A stretch of 17,159 bases of DNA. Origin: Solirubrobacteraceae bacterium. Lineage in GTDB: Bacteria; Actinomycetota; Thermoleophilia; Solirubrobacterales; Solirubrobacteraceae. The stretch lies in the NCBI GenBank assembly GCA_025928415.1, contig JAICJK010000007.1:1-17159 (forward strand), read 5' to 3'. The first letter of the stretch is position 1. The number at the start of each line of letters is the position of its first letter. This document shows positions 8,851 through 15,260 of the stretch, one piece after another. The notes beneath the pieces are model-generated. The model saw only the letters and a program-made list of their open reading frames with translations. It was not told the origin of the DNA and ran no database searches. The translations under genes were made by a program, and so were the position numbers.

Positions 8851-9276
8851 ATGCCAGCCGTCTCCACCGCTCGCCGGATCCGCGTCGTCGTGGCCAAGCC
8901 GGGGCTCGACGGGCACGACCGGGGGGCGAAGATCATCGCGCGCGCGCTGCGCGATGCGGGGATGGAGGTGATCTACACCGGTCTGCACCAGACGCCGGAG
9001 CAGATCGTCGAGACGGTGATCCAGGAGGACGCCGACGCGGTCGGCCTGTCGATCCTCTCCGGCGCGCACATGACGCTGGTGCCGCGGGTCGTCGCGCTGC
9101 TGGCCGAGCAGGGGATCGACGACGTGCTGGTGACCGTGGGCGGGACGATCCCCAGCGACGACATCCCGGAGCTCAAGCGGCTCGGGGTGGCGGAGGTCTT
9201 CACGCCCGGCGCGCCCACGCAGGCGATCATCGACTTCATCAAGACCGCCGTGCCCCGGTCCTCGGGCCGCGCGTAG
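8851..9276 (+). CDS. icmB: B12-binding small subunit of acyl-CoA mutase (isobutyryl-CoA mutase type)
   Basis: 141-aa stand-alone cobalamin-binding domain, close to the 136 aa of Streptomyces IcmB. It binds adenosylcobalamin base-off/His-on and pairs with the large subunit at 6760-8418. It has the hallmark DxHxxG in [10 protein letters not shown] (Asp20, His22, Gly25), followed by SILSGAHM and VTVGGTIP, which line the nucleotide-tail pocket. ATG 8851 lies 10 nt from the -10 box. The domain alone does not discriminate isobutyryl- from methylmalonyl-CoA mutase; the specificity call rests on the large subunit. The gene ends in a terminator-like hairpin overlapping its stop codon. Confidence 0.94.
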   Translation: MPAVSTARRIRVVVAKPGLDGHDRGAKIIARALRDAGMEVIYTGLHQTPEQIVETVIQEDADAVGLSILSGAHMTLVPRVVALLAEQGIDDVLVTVGGTIPSDDIPELKRLGVAEVFTPGAPTQAIIDFIKTAVPRSSGRA

Positions 9277-9283
9277 CGGCCCG
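9263..9283 (+). terminator. Terminator-like hairpin at the end of the B12-subunit gene
   Basis: Perfect 8-bp stem CGGGCCGC (9263-9270) and GCGGCCCG (9276-9283) with loop GCGTA. It overlaps the TAG stop (9274-9276). There is no U tract, as is common in high-GC actinobacteria. Confidence 0.55.
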
Positions 9284-9341
9284 CCGTCCCATGCGCGGGA
9301 GAACCCTTGTCCAAGCCGCCGGGCGCTCGGGGAGCCCGACC

Positions 9342-9357
9342 GACTGACTCGTCAGTC
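9342..9357. promoter_or_regulatory. Palindromic operator candidate upstream of etfB
   Basis: GACTGAC TC GTCAGTC is a perfect 7-bp inverted repeat with a 2-nt centre. It is unusually A/T-containing for this DNA. It ends 7 bp before the -10 box TAGACT, so a bound protein would cover the -35 region. Size and symmetry fit a TetR-family operator such as those controlling fatty-acid or branched-chain catabolism; the regulator is not in the window. Confidence 0.6.
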
Positions 9358-9364
9358 AACCGGG

Positions 9365-9370
9365 TAGACT
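9365..9370 (+). promoter_or_regulatory. -10 box TAGACT of the etfB-etfA-ETF-QO operon
   Basis: TAGACT lies 30 nt before ATG 9401, predicting a start near 9377 and a 5' leader of about 24 nt. Unlike its neighbours, this gene has a real ribosome site: AGGAGG at 9391-9396, 4 nt before the ATG. There is no good -35 match; the operator palindrome occupies that place. Confidence 0.6.
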
Positions 9371-9400
9371 TCCCGGCGTTCGCATGCCACAGGAGGCCCA

Positions 9401-10192
9401 ATGAAGATCTGTGTCCTCGTCAAAGAGGTGCCTGATGCCGCGGTGCAGAAGCGGCTGGACCCCAACACGGGGCTGATGGACCGCAGCGGGGAGAAGAACC
9501 TCAACCCGTACGACACCCACGCCATCGAGGCGGCGATGCAGATCAAGGAGGGCGGGAGCGTCGACGTCGAGGAGGTCATCGCGGTGACGATGGGCCCCGA
9601 CTCCGCCGTCCGCGCGCTCCACAAGGCCGTCTCGCTCGGCGCCGACCGCTCGGTGCACCTCTCCGACGCCGCGCTGGCGGGCTCCGACGTGGCGGCCACG
9701 GGCTACGCGCTGGCCCAGGTCCTCAAGCGCGAGAGCCCCGACCTGGTGCTGCTCGGCCAGCAGTCCGACGACGGCGAGTGCTACACGATCGGCGCGGTCG
9801 TGGCCGAGGAGCTCGGCATGCCCTCGCTGACCCAGGTCATCAAGATGGACACGTCCACCGACGGCCTCACCTGCGAGCGCCAGGCGGAGTACGGCTACGA
9901 CACGGTGAAGATCACGCTGCCCGCCGTCATCTCCGTCGGCGACGCGATCAACGAGCCGCGCTACCCGTCGCTGAAGGCGATCATGGGCGCCAAGAAGAAG
10001 CCGCTGGACGCCGTCTCCACCGGCGACGTCGGCATCGACGCCGCGAAGGTCGGCAAGGAGCACTCCGCCGCCAACTGGGTCGCCGCCAAGCAGCCGCCCG
10101 CCAAGGCCGCCGGCGAGATCATCGAGGACGAGGACACCGCCGAGACGGTCGAGAAGATCGTCGCCTGGCTGGACGAGAGGAAGCTGATCTAG
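9401..10192 (+). CDS. etfB: Electron transfer flavoprotein beta subunit
   Basis: 263 aa, typical length. With EtfA it forms the FAD- and AMP-containing carrier that accepts electrons from acyl-CoA dehydrogenases and passes them to ETF:quinone oxidoreductase. Family features: the start MKICVLVKEVPD, the NPYDTHAIEAAM segment, LLGQQSDDGECYTIGAVVAEELGMP, and the recognition-loop region near INEPRYPSLKAIMGAKKKPL. ATG 9401 is backed by AGGAGG. Its TAG (10190-10192) directly abuts the etfA ATG, indicating translational coupling. Confidence 0.96.
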   Translation: MKICVLVKEVPDAAVQKRLDPNTGLMDRSGEKNLNPYDTHAIEAAMQIKEGGSVDVEEVIAVTMGPDSAVRALHKAVSLGADRSVHLSDAALAGSDVAATGYALAQVLKRESPDLVLLGQQSDDGECYTIGAVVAEELGMPSLTQVIKMDTSTDGLTCERQAEYGYDTVKITLPAVISVGDAINEPRYPSLKAIMGAKKKPLDAVSTGDVGIDAAKVGKEHSAANWVAAKQPPAKAAGEIIEDEDTAETVEKIVAWLDERKLI

Positions 10193-11170
10193 ATGGCGAA
10201 CATCCTGGTCTACGCCCTGCACTACGAGGGCGCCATCAACAAGAACTCGCTCGGGGCCGTCTCCGAGGCGGCGCGGCTGGCCGGGGAGCTCGGCGGCGAG
10301 GCCCACGCGATCGTCGTCGGCCAGGCCGACGACGCCCTGGCCGGCTCGCTCGGCGAGTACGGCGCGAAGAAGGTCTACCGCGCCGACGCGCCCGAGGGCC
10401 TGGCCCAGCCGGTCGTCGACGCCATGGCCAAGGTCATCCAGGACGGCGACTACTCCTACGCCCTGTTCGGCGGCGGCCTGCTCGGCTTCGAGATCGGCGC
10501 CGGCCTCGCCGCCCGCCTCGGCGCCGGCGTGGCCATGGAGGTCACCGCGGTGCGCGCGGAGGGCGGCGAGCTGATCGCCGAGCGCCCGATCCTGGGCGAC
10601 TCGGCGATCTCCGAGATCAAGTACCGCTCCGACGTCGGCATCATCATCGGCCGCCTGAACGCCTTCGAGGCCAGGGCCGGCGGCTCGGGCGCCGCCCCCG
10701 TCGAGGACGTCGCGGTCGAGCTCTCGCCGCACGCCCAGCAGGCCACGATGGTCACCCGCGGCGAGCAGCGCGGCGCCGACGTGGACATCGAGGGCGCGGA
10801 CATCCTCGTGGCCGGCGGCCGCGGCCTGGGCAAGGCGGAGGGCTTCCAGCTCGCCGAGGAGCTCGCGGGCGCGTTCGGCGGCAACTCCGCGGTGGCGGCC
10901 ACCCGCGCCGTCGTGGATGCCGGCTGGTACCCGTACGCCGCGCAGATCGGCCAGACGGGCAAGACCGTCGCGCCGAAGCTGTACCTCGCGGCCGGCATCT
11001 CGGGGGCGATCCAGCACAAGGTCGGCATGCAGGCCTCGGAGAACATCGTGGCGATCAACAAGGACGCGAACGCCCCGATCTTCGAGTTCTCCGACCTCGG
11101 CGTGGTCGGGGACCTGAACAAGATCCTCCCCAAGCTGACCGAGGCCATCAAGGCGAAGAAGGGCGGCTGA
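10193..11170 (+). CDS. etfA: Electron transfer flavoprotein alpha subunit
   Basis: 325 aa, normal for the family. The C-terminal FAD domain is clear: AGGRGLGKAEGFQLAEELA, ATRAVVDAGWYP, the flavin-binding GQTGKTVAPKLYLAAGISGA, then NKDANAPIFEFSDLGVVGD. The N-terminal domain packs on EtfB. The start codon follows the etfB stop with zero spacing, and ETF:quinone oxidoreductase begins 7 nt after its own stop, so the three form one operon for moving beta-oxidation electrons to the respiratory chain. Confidence 0.96.
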   Translation: MANILVYALHYEGAINKNSLGAVSEAARLAGELGGEAHAIVVGQADDALAGSLGEYGAKKVYRADAPEGLAQPVVDAMAKVIQDGDYSYALFGGGLLGFEIGAGLAARLGAGVAMEVTAVRAEGGELIAERPILGDSAISEIKYRSDVGIIIGRLNAFEARAGGSGAAPVEDVAVELSPHAQQATMVTRGEQRGADVDIEGADILVAGGRGLGKAEGFQLAEELAGAFGGNSAVAATRAVVDAGWYPYAAQIGQTGKTVAPKLYLAAGISGAIQHKVGMQASENIVAINKDANAPIFEFSDLGVVGDLNKILPKLTEAIKAKKGG

Positions 11171-11177
11171 GCGAGGC

Positions 11178-12938
11178 ATGGCCGGCGCGAACGGGAAGGT
11201 GGTGCCGGCGGCGTTCCCGCCGCCGGTCGAGCCGCAGAAGGAGTTCATCAAGCGCGGGCTCGACGACCCCGACGAGCTCATCGAGGTCGGCGTGGCGATC
11301 GTCGGCGGCGGCACCGCCGGCCTGGCCTGCGCGAACCGGCTGCTGCAGCTCCTGGGCGACGACCCCGAGACCATGGAGCGCCTCGGCGAGGTGCCGGTGG
11401 CGGTCATCGAGAAGGCGAAGGCGTGCGGCGGGCACAGCCTGTCCGGCGCGGTGATGCGTCCGGCCGCGCTGCAGGAGCTGTTCCCCGATCTGACCCGCGA
11501 GCAGTGGCGCCAGGAGGGCTTCGCCTTCGGCGAGGTCACCAAGGAGGCGGTCTACATGCTGCCCAACGGCAAGACCAAGCTCCGGATCCCCACGCCGCCG
11601 CCGTTCAAGAACCACGGCAACGAGATCGTCTCCGTCGCCGCGCTGGCGCGCTACCAGCAGGCGCAGGCCGAGGAGGGCGGCGCCTACGTGCTCACCGAGA
11701 CCTCGGCGACGCAGCTCATCGTCGAGGACGGGCGCGTCGTCGGCGTGCGGTCGGGCGACAAGGGCCGCGGCAAGCAGGGGGAGGAGCTCGGCAACTTCGA
11801 GCCGGGCTCCGACATCAAGGCGCAGGCCACCGTGCTGGCCGAGGGCTGCTGGGGTCACCTGACCGGCCCGGCGATCCGCGAGTTCGGCCTGGCCGAGCAC
11901 CGCGAGCCCCAGAACTGGGAGCTCGGGGTCAAGGAGGTCTGGAACGTCCCCAAGCCGCTGGACCGGGTGATCCACACGATCGGCCCGTGGCCGCTGAAGC
12001 TCAGCCACAAGTACCACCACACGGGCGGCACGTGGATCTACCCGATGAAGAACGAGAAGACCGGGCAGGACCAGGTCTCGATCGGCTTCGTCGCCGACCT
12101 CGACTACGCGGACGCGACGACCTCGGTCCACGACCTGCTGCAGGAGTTCAAGCTGCACCCGCTCGTCCGCTCGATCCTCGAGGGCGGCGAGCGCGTCGGC
12201 TGGGGCGCCAAGGCGCTGCCGGGCGGCGGCTACTGGTCGATGCCCAAGGTCTCGATGCCCGGCGCGGTGCTCGTCGGCGACTCGGCGGGCATGGTCAACA
12301 CGACCGCGCTGAAGGGCGTCCACTACGCGATCAAGTCGGGCATGCTCGCGGCCGAGGCGATCTACGCCGCCCTGCGCCGCGGCGAGTCGGCCTTCGGCGC
12401 CTACGAGGACGCCGTCGAGGACTCGCTGATCGGCAAGGAGCTGTGGGAGGTCCGCAACACCCGCCAGCCGATGGCCCAGAAGGGCCTGATCAAGGGCGGG
12501 CCGCTGACCAACGTCCTGATCGCCACGAAGGGCAAGTTCCCCTCCGGGCGCCTGGCGGTGCACGCCAGCGACGAGACGCCGATGTTCATCGGCGACACGC
12601 GCAAGGGCTACCCCAAGCCCGACGGCAAGTACACGTTCGACAAGCTCTCGAGCGTCTTCATCACCGGCAACCAGACGCGCGACGACGCGCCGAACCACAT
12701 CCGCGTCCAGAAGCGCGTGCCGCGCGTGGTGGCCGAGACGTGGCGCTGGATGTGCCCCGCCGGGGTCTACGAGATCCCCGAGGACCAGATGGAGGCCACC
12801 GAGGACGGGAAGGCCACCGAGCAGGTCGACGTGATCGTCAACTACACCAACTGCGTGCAGTGCGGCGCCATCACCGCCAAGGGCGGTCGCCTGACGACCC
12901 CCGAGGGCGGCGACGGGCCGCTCTACCAGATCATGTAG
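11178..12938 (+). CDS. Electron transfer flavoprotein:quinone oxidoreductase lacking one cluster cysteine
   Basis: 586-aa membrane-associated flavo-iron-sulfur enzyme (ETFDH/FixC-FixX fusion type) that oxidises reduced ETF and reduces quinone. It has the N-terminal dinucleotide motif VAIVGGGTAGLA (GGGTAG at 43-48), ACGGHSLSGAV, GDSAGMVN and LKGVHYAIKSG of the FAD and quinone domains, and a C-terminal ferredoxin-like tail ending PEGGDGPLYQIM. The family ligates a [4Fe-4S] cluster with CPAGVYE...NCVxCxxC. Here Cys526, Cys559 and Cys562 are present, but the fourth position is Ile565 (codon ATC at 12870-12872). The sequence is otherwise intact, so this looks like real divergence rather than decay. 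The cluster may be [3Fe-4S] or use a non-Cys ligand. The gene belongs to the etfBA operon. Confidence 0.94.
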   Translation: MAGANGKVVPAAFPPPVEPQKEFIKRGLDDPDELIEVGVAIVGGGTAGLACANRLLQLLGDDPETMERLGEVPVAVIEKAKACGGHSLSGAVMRPAALQELFPDLTREQWRQEGFAFGEVTKEAVYMLPNGKTKLRIPTPPPFKNHGNEIVSVAALARYQQAQAEEGGAYVLTETSATQLIVEDGRVVGVRSGDKGRGKQGEELGNFEPGSDIKAQATVLAEGCWGHLTGPAIREFGLAEHREPQNWELGVKEVWNVPKPLDRVIHTIGPWPLKLSHKYHHTGGTWIYPMKNEKTGQDQVSIGFVADLDYADATTSVHDLLQEFKLHPLVRSILEGGERVGWGAKALPGGGYWSMPKVSMPGAVLVGDSAGMVNTTALKGVHYAIKSGMLAAEAIYAALRRGESAFGAYEDAVEDSLIGKELWEVRNTRQPMAQKGLIKGGPLTNVLIATKGKFPSGRLAVHASDETPMFIGDTRKGYPKPDGKYTFDKLSSVFITGNQTRDDAPNHIRVQKRVPRVVAETWRWMCPAGVYEIPEDQMEATEDGKATEQVDVIVNYTNCVQCGAITAKGGRLTTPEGGDGPLYQIM

Positions 12939-12939
12939 G

Positions 12940-12960
12940 GGGCGGGCGCCGAACCCGCCC
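12940..12960 (+). terminator. Terminator-like hairpin after the etf operon
   Basis: Perfect 7-bp stem GGGCGGG (12940-12946) and CCCGCCC (12954-12960) with loop CGCCGAA, starting 2 nt after the TAG stop. There is no U tract. Confidence 0.6.
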
Positions 12961-12962
12961 GC

Positions 12963-12984
12963 GGCCGCCGCAACCGCGGCGGCC
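12963..12984 (+). terminator. Second hairpin after the etf operon, possible alternative fold
   Basis: Perfect 9-bp stem GGCCGCCGC (12963-12971) and GCGGCGGCC (12976-12984), loop AACC. The outer bases CCGCCC (12955-12960) and GGGCGG (12985-12990) could extend it across a 2-nt bulge, but CCGCCC is also an arm of the first hairpin, so the extended form and the first hairpin are mutually exclusive. Confidence 0.55.
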
Positions 12985-13008
12985 GGGCGGTGTTCTGTGG
13001 GCGGCCCC

Positions 13009-13791
13009 ATGCGTCGACCCGTGCTCCTCGCCGCCGCCTCGGTGGCGGCCCTCGCCCTGCTGAGCCCCGCCTCGCCGGCCCAGGCGCGCGCCCACGCGCG
13101 CTCCGCCACGCCGCTGAGCGCGAAGGTCGAGACGTGCGCGACCGGCGCCGACGTCCCCTCGCGCTACGCGGTGTTCACCGGCTCGATGCCGCGCATCGCG
13201 CAGGCCACGACGCTGGCCATGCGCTTCGACCTCTACGCCGACGTCGCCGGCCACCGTGCCCGCCGGCTGAAGGGCGTCCCCAACTTCGGGGTCTGGGAGC
13301 GCTCGAGCCCGGGCGCGCCCGGCTTCGTCTACGACAAGCGCGTCGACGCTCTCGACCCGCTCGCGGCCTACCGCGTGCGCGTGTCGTTTCGCTGGTACGA
13401 CGCCGACGGCGACGTGGTGCGCCGCGCGACCCGCACCAGCGGCGCCTGCCGGCAGCCCGACAAGCGGCCCGACCTGCAGGTGACCGGCATCGGCTTCGAG
13501 CCCGTCGCGGGCGATCCCGTGCTGACCCGCTACGCCGTCACGGTCCGCAACGCGGGCCGCGGCCCGGTGCCGGCCACCTCGCTCGTCGCCCTGCGGATCG
13601 GGGCCCTGCCGCTGGCGCCGCTGGCGCTCGCCCCGCTGCCCGCGGGCGCCGCGGCGACGGTCGTGTTCACCGGCCCCGCGTGCCTGCCGGGCAGCGTCGT
13701 GGAGGCGGTCGCGGACGCCGCCAAGGGCATCGTGGAGGCCGACGAGCGCGACGACGCCGCGGTCCGCGCCTGCCCCGTCGCGGGCGGCTGA
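13009..13791 (+). CDS. Secreted CARDB-domain protein
   Basis: 260 aa with a signal peptide (MRRPVLLAAASVAALALLSPASPAQA, cleavage about residues 26-31). The middle part (about 45-145) is an uncharacterised beta-rich region. The C-terminal part, from about residue 155, reads as a CARDB (cell-adhesion-related, APHP-like) domain: PDLQVTGIGF, YAVTVRNAGRGPVPATS, LPAGAAATVVFTGPACLPG and IVEADERDDAAV. Four cysteines in the mature chain could form two disulfides. It is likely a cell-surface or secreted binding protein of unknown ligand. ATG 13009 is preferred over GTG 12997 because it begins the signal peptide cleanly. A weak -10-like TTCTGT (12993-12998) lies 10 nt upstream. Confidence 0.85.
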   Translation: MRRPVLLAAASVAALALLSPASPAQARAHARSATPLSAKVETCATGADVPSRYAVFTGSMPRIAQATTLAMRFDLYADVAGHRARRLKGVPNFGVWERSSPGAPGFVYDKRVDALDPLAAYRVRVSFRWYDADGDVVRRATRTSGACRQPDKRPDLQVTGIGFEPVAGDPVLTRYAVTVRNAGRGPVPATSLVALRIGALPLAPLALAPLPAGAAATVVFTGPACLPGSVVEAVADAAKGIVEADERDDAAVRACPVAGG

Positions 13792-13809
13792 GCGCCCCGG
13801 CCGGGCGCT
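13791..13809. terminator. Hairpin between CARDB gene and rpmE, abutting the rpmE -10 box
   Basis: AGCGCCC (13791-13797) and GGGCGCT (13803-13809) form a perfect 7-bp stem with loop CGGCC. It starts at the last base of the CARDB stop and touches TATCCT at 13809. It may be a terminator for the upstream gene or a palindromic operator at the rpmE promoter; sequence alone does not decide. Confidence 0.5.
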
Positions 13810-13821
13810 ATCCTGGAGGAG
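13809..13821 (+). promoter_or_regulatory. rpmE -10 box and ribosome-binding site
   Basis: TATCCT (13809-13814) is followed at once by GGAGGAG (13815-13821), 3 nt before ATG 13825. If the -10 is used, transcription would start inside or just after the ribosome site, so the two signals compete. The message may be leaderless from this box, or arise from further upstream and use the Shine-Dalgarno. Confidence 0.5.
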
Positions 13822-13824
13822 ACC

Positions 13825-14037
13825 ATGAAGACCGCCATCCATCCCGAGTACGTCGAGTCGCACGTCCGCTGCACCTGCGGCAACGAGTTCACGACGCGCT
13901 CCACCGAGCCCGAGATCCGCGTGGAGATCTGCTCGAACTGCCACCCCTTCTACACGGGCAAGCAGAAGCTCGTCGACACCGGCGGCCGCGTCGAGCGCTT
14001 CAAGCGCCGCGCCGCGCGGCGCGGCTCCCGCGCCTAG
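13825..14037 (+). CDS. rpmE: 50S ribosomal protein L31, zinc-binding (C+) form
   Basis: 70 aa, the standard length. It binds the 50S subunit and bridges to the 30S head. Zinc ligands Cys16, Cys18, Cys36 and Cys39 appear in RCTCGN and [15 protein letters not shown], which marks the zinc-containing type rather than the zinc-free paralogue induced on zinc starvation. The C-terminal tail is very basic ([12 protein letters not shown]), as in rRNA-binding L31. It heads the rpmE, DUF1385, prfA, prmC order common in Gram-positive lineages. Confidence 0.97.
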   Translation: MKTAIHPEYVESHVRCTCGNEFTTRSTEPEIRVEICSNCHPFYTGKQKLVDTGGRVERFKRRAARRGSRA

Positions 14038-14063
14038 CAACCCGGCTCCAAACCGCTCAACCT

Positions 14064-15209
14064 GTGGGCGCCGAAGGCACCCCGGGGAGTTCGCCCATCA
14101 GCGTCCGCGCCCACGGCACGCCGGTCGGCGAACTCCCGACCGACGACGAAGTCGTCGGCGAACTCCCGACCGACAACGAAGTCGTCGGCGGACTCCCGAC
14201 CGACCGCGTAGCCGTCGGCGGATTGCAAGCGTCCCGTGATGCGCCGGTCGGCGGCCAGGCCGTCCTGGAGGGCGTGATGATGCGCGGCGTCGCGAGCTGG
14301 GCCGTCGCCGTCCGCGCGCCGTCCGCCGAGCAGCTGGCCGAGCGCCGCGCAGAGGGCGAGGACGCCGTCGACCCCGAGGAGGCGGCCGGCGGCGAGATCG
14401 CCGTCCACGCCTTCCCGCTGACCTCGGTCCTGGCCCGCCACCGTCTGCTGCGGCTCCCGGTCCTGCGCGGCGTCGTCGCCCTGGGGGAGTCGCTCGGCAT
14501 CGGCTTCAAGGCCCTCGGTATCAGCGCCAACGCGCAGCTCGGGACCGAGGACGAGGAGCTCTCGCCCGGCGTGTGGGCCGGCACGATCGTCCTGGCCGTC
14601 CTGCTCGCCGTCGGGCTGTTCTTCGTCGTGCCCGTCGGGCTGACGTCGCTGATCCGCGACCAGCTCGGCTCGGGCTGGCTGTTCTGGCTGGTCGAGGGGG
14701 CCGTGCGCACCGCGATCTTCCTGGCCTACATCACCGCGCTCTCGCGCCTGCGCGACCTGCGGCGCGTGTTCGAGTATCACGGCGCCGAGCACAAGACGAT
14801 CTCCTGCTACGAGGCGGGGCTCGAGCTCACGCCGGCCAACGCCGCGCGCTTCAGCCGCCTGCACCCGCGCTGCGGGACGAGCTTCCTGCTGATCGTGATG
14901 ATCGTGGCGATCTTCGTCTTCGCCCCGCTCGGGCTGCCGGCCTGGTACTGGCTGCTGGCGACCCGCGTCCTCGGCGTCCCGGTGATCGCCGGGATCTCCT
15001 TCGAGCTCATCAAGCTGACCGGCAGGCACCGGGCGCGGCGCTGGGCCAAGGTCGTCATGTGGCCGGGGATGCAGCTCCAGCGGCTGACCACGCGCGAGCC
15101 CGACCTCGACCAGCTCGCCGTGGCGGTCGCCGCGATGCAGGCCGTCCTCGCCACCGAGACCCCCGGCCTGACCGCCGCGGACCTCGTGGGCGTCGAGGTC
15201 GTGGCCTGA
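14064..15209 (+). CDS. DUF1385 family membrane protein (YqhQ-like) with repeat-bearing N-terminus
   Basis: Integral membrane protein of unknown function, conserved beside prfA/prmC. The family core begins PVGGQAVLEGVMMRG and carries the signature VFEYHGAEHKTISCYE (HxAEHK, possibly metal-binding). About four hydrophobic segments are seen: TIVLAVLLAVGLFFVVPVGL, LFWLVEGAVRTAIFLAYITA, FLLIVMIVAIFVFAPLGL and WLLATRVLGVPVIAGISFEL. GTG 14064 gives 381 aa, of which the first 60 residues contain 10-residue repeats (VGELPTDDEV and variants) not found in the family core. TTG 14223, just before the core, gives 328 aa, closer to usual length. Neither has a clear ribosome site or -10 box. rpmE ends 26 nt before GTG 14064, so co-transcription is likely. 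Confidence 0.9.
   Translation: MGAEGTPGSSPISVRAHGTPVGELPTDDEVVGELPTDNEVVGGLPTDRVAVGGLQASRDAPVGGQAVLEGVMMRGVASWAVAVRAPSAEQLAERRAEGEDAVDPEEAAGGEIAVHAFPLTSVLARHRLLRLPVLRGVVALGESLGIGFKALGISANAQLGTEDEELSPGVWAGTIVLAVLLAVGLFFVVPVGLTSLIRDQLGSGWLFWLVEGAVRTAIFLAYITALSRLRDLRRVFEYHGAEHKTISCYEAGLELTPANAARFSRLHPRCGTSFLLIVMIVAIFVFAPLGLPAWYWLLATRVLGVPVIAGISFELIKLTGRHRARRWAKVVMWPGMQLQRLTTREPDLDQLAVAVAAMQAVLATETPGLTAADLVGVEVVA
14124..14222. repeat. Tandem 30-bp repeats upstream of or within the start of the DUF1385 gene
   Basis: Units start at 14124, 14154, 14184 and 14214. The first two differ by one base, the third diverges towards its end, and only the first 8 bases of the fourth are clearly conserved. The core is GTCGGCGAACTCCCGACCGA. 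On the plus strand they read VGELPTDDEV, VGELPTDNEV, VGGLPTDRVA, VGGLQ. An inverted copy of the core, GGGAGTTCGCC, lies just upstream at 14085-14095, so the transcript could form long hairpins. Confidence 0.9.
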
Positions 15210-15210
15210 C

Positions 15211-15233
15211 GGCCCGGCCGCCCCGGCCGGGCC
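15211..15233 (+). terminator. Terminator-like hairpin between DUF1385 gene and prfA
   Basis: Perfect 9-bp stem GGCCCGGCC (15211-15219) and GGCCGGGCC (15225-15233), loop GCCCC, beginning one base after the stop codon. There is no U tract. It separates the rpmE unit from the prfA promoter. Confidence 0.6.
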
Positions 15234-15245
15234 GCCCCAGACTCC

Positions 15246-15251
15246 TAGACT
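15246..15251 (+). promoter_or_regulatory. -10 box TAGACT of prfA (leaderless)
   Basis: TAGACT lies 9 nt before ATG 15261 with no ribosome site. The spacer after it (CAGCGCCTC) resembles that before the B12-subunit ATG (CGCGCGCCTC). Confidence 0.6.
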
Positions 15252-15260
15252 CAGCGCCTC

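Noticed and set aside
9320..9338. Bulged stem (CGGG/CCCG with CTC/GAG) upstream of the etf operator
   Set aside because: Imperfect, short and in GC-rich DNA; a clean hairpin already ends the preceding gene.
14124..14222. 30-bp repeats resembling a short CRISPR array
   Set aside because: Units are contiguous with no spacers, keep one reading frame, and no cas gene is nearby.
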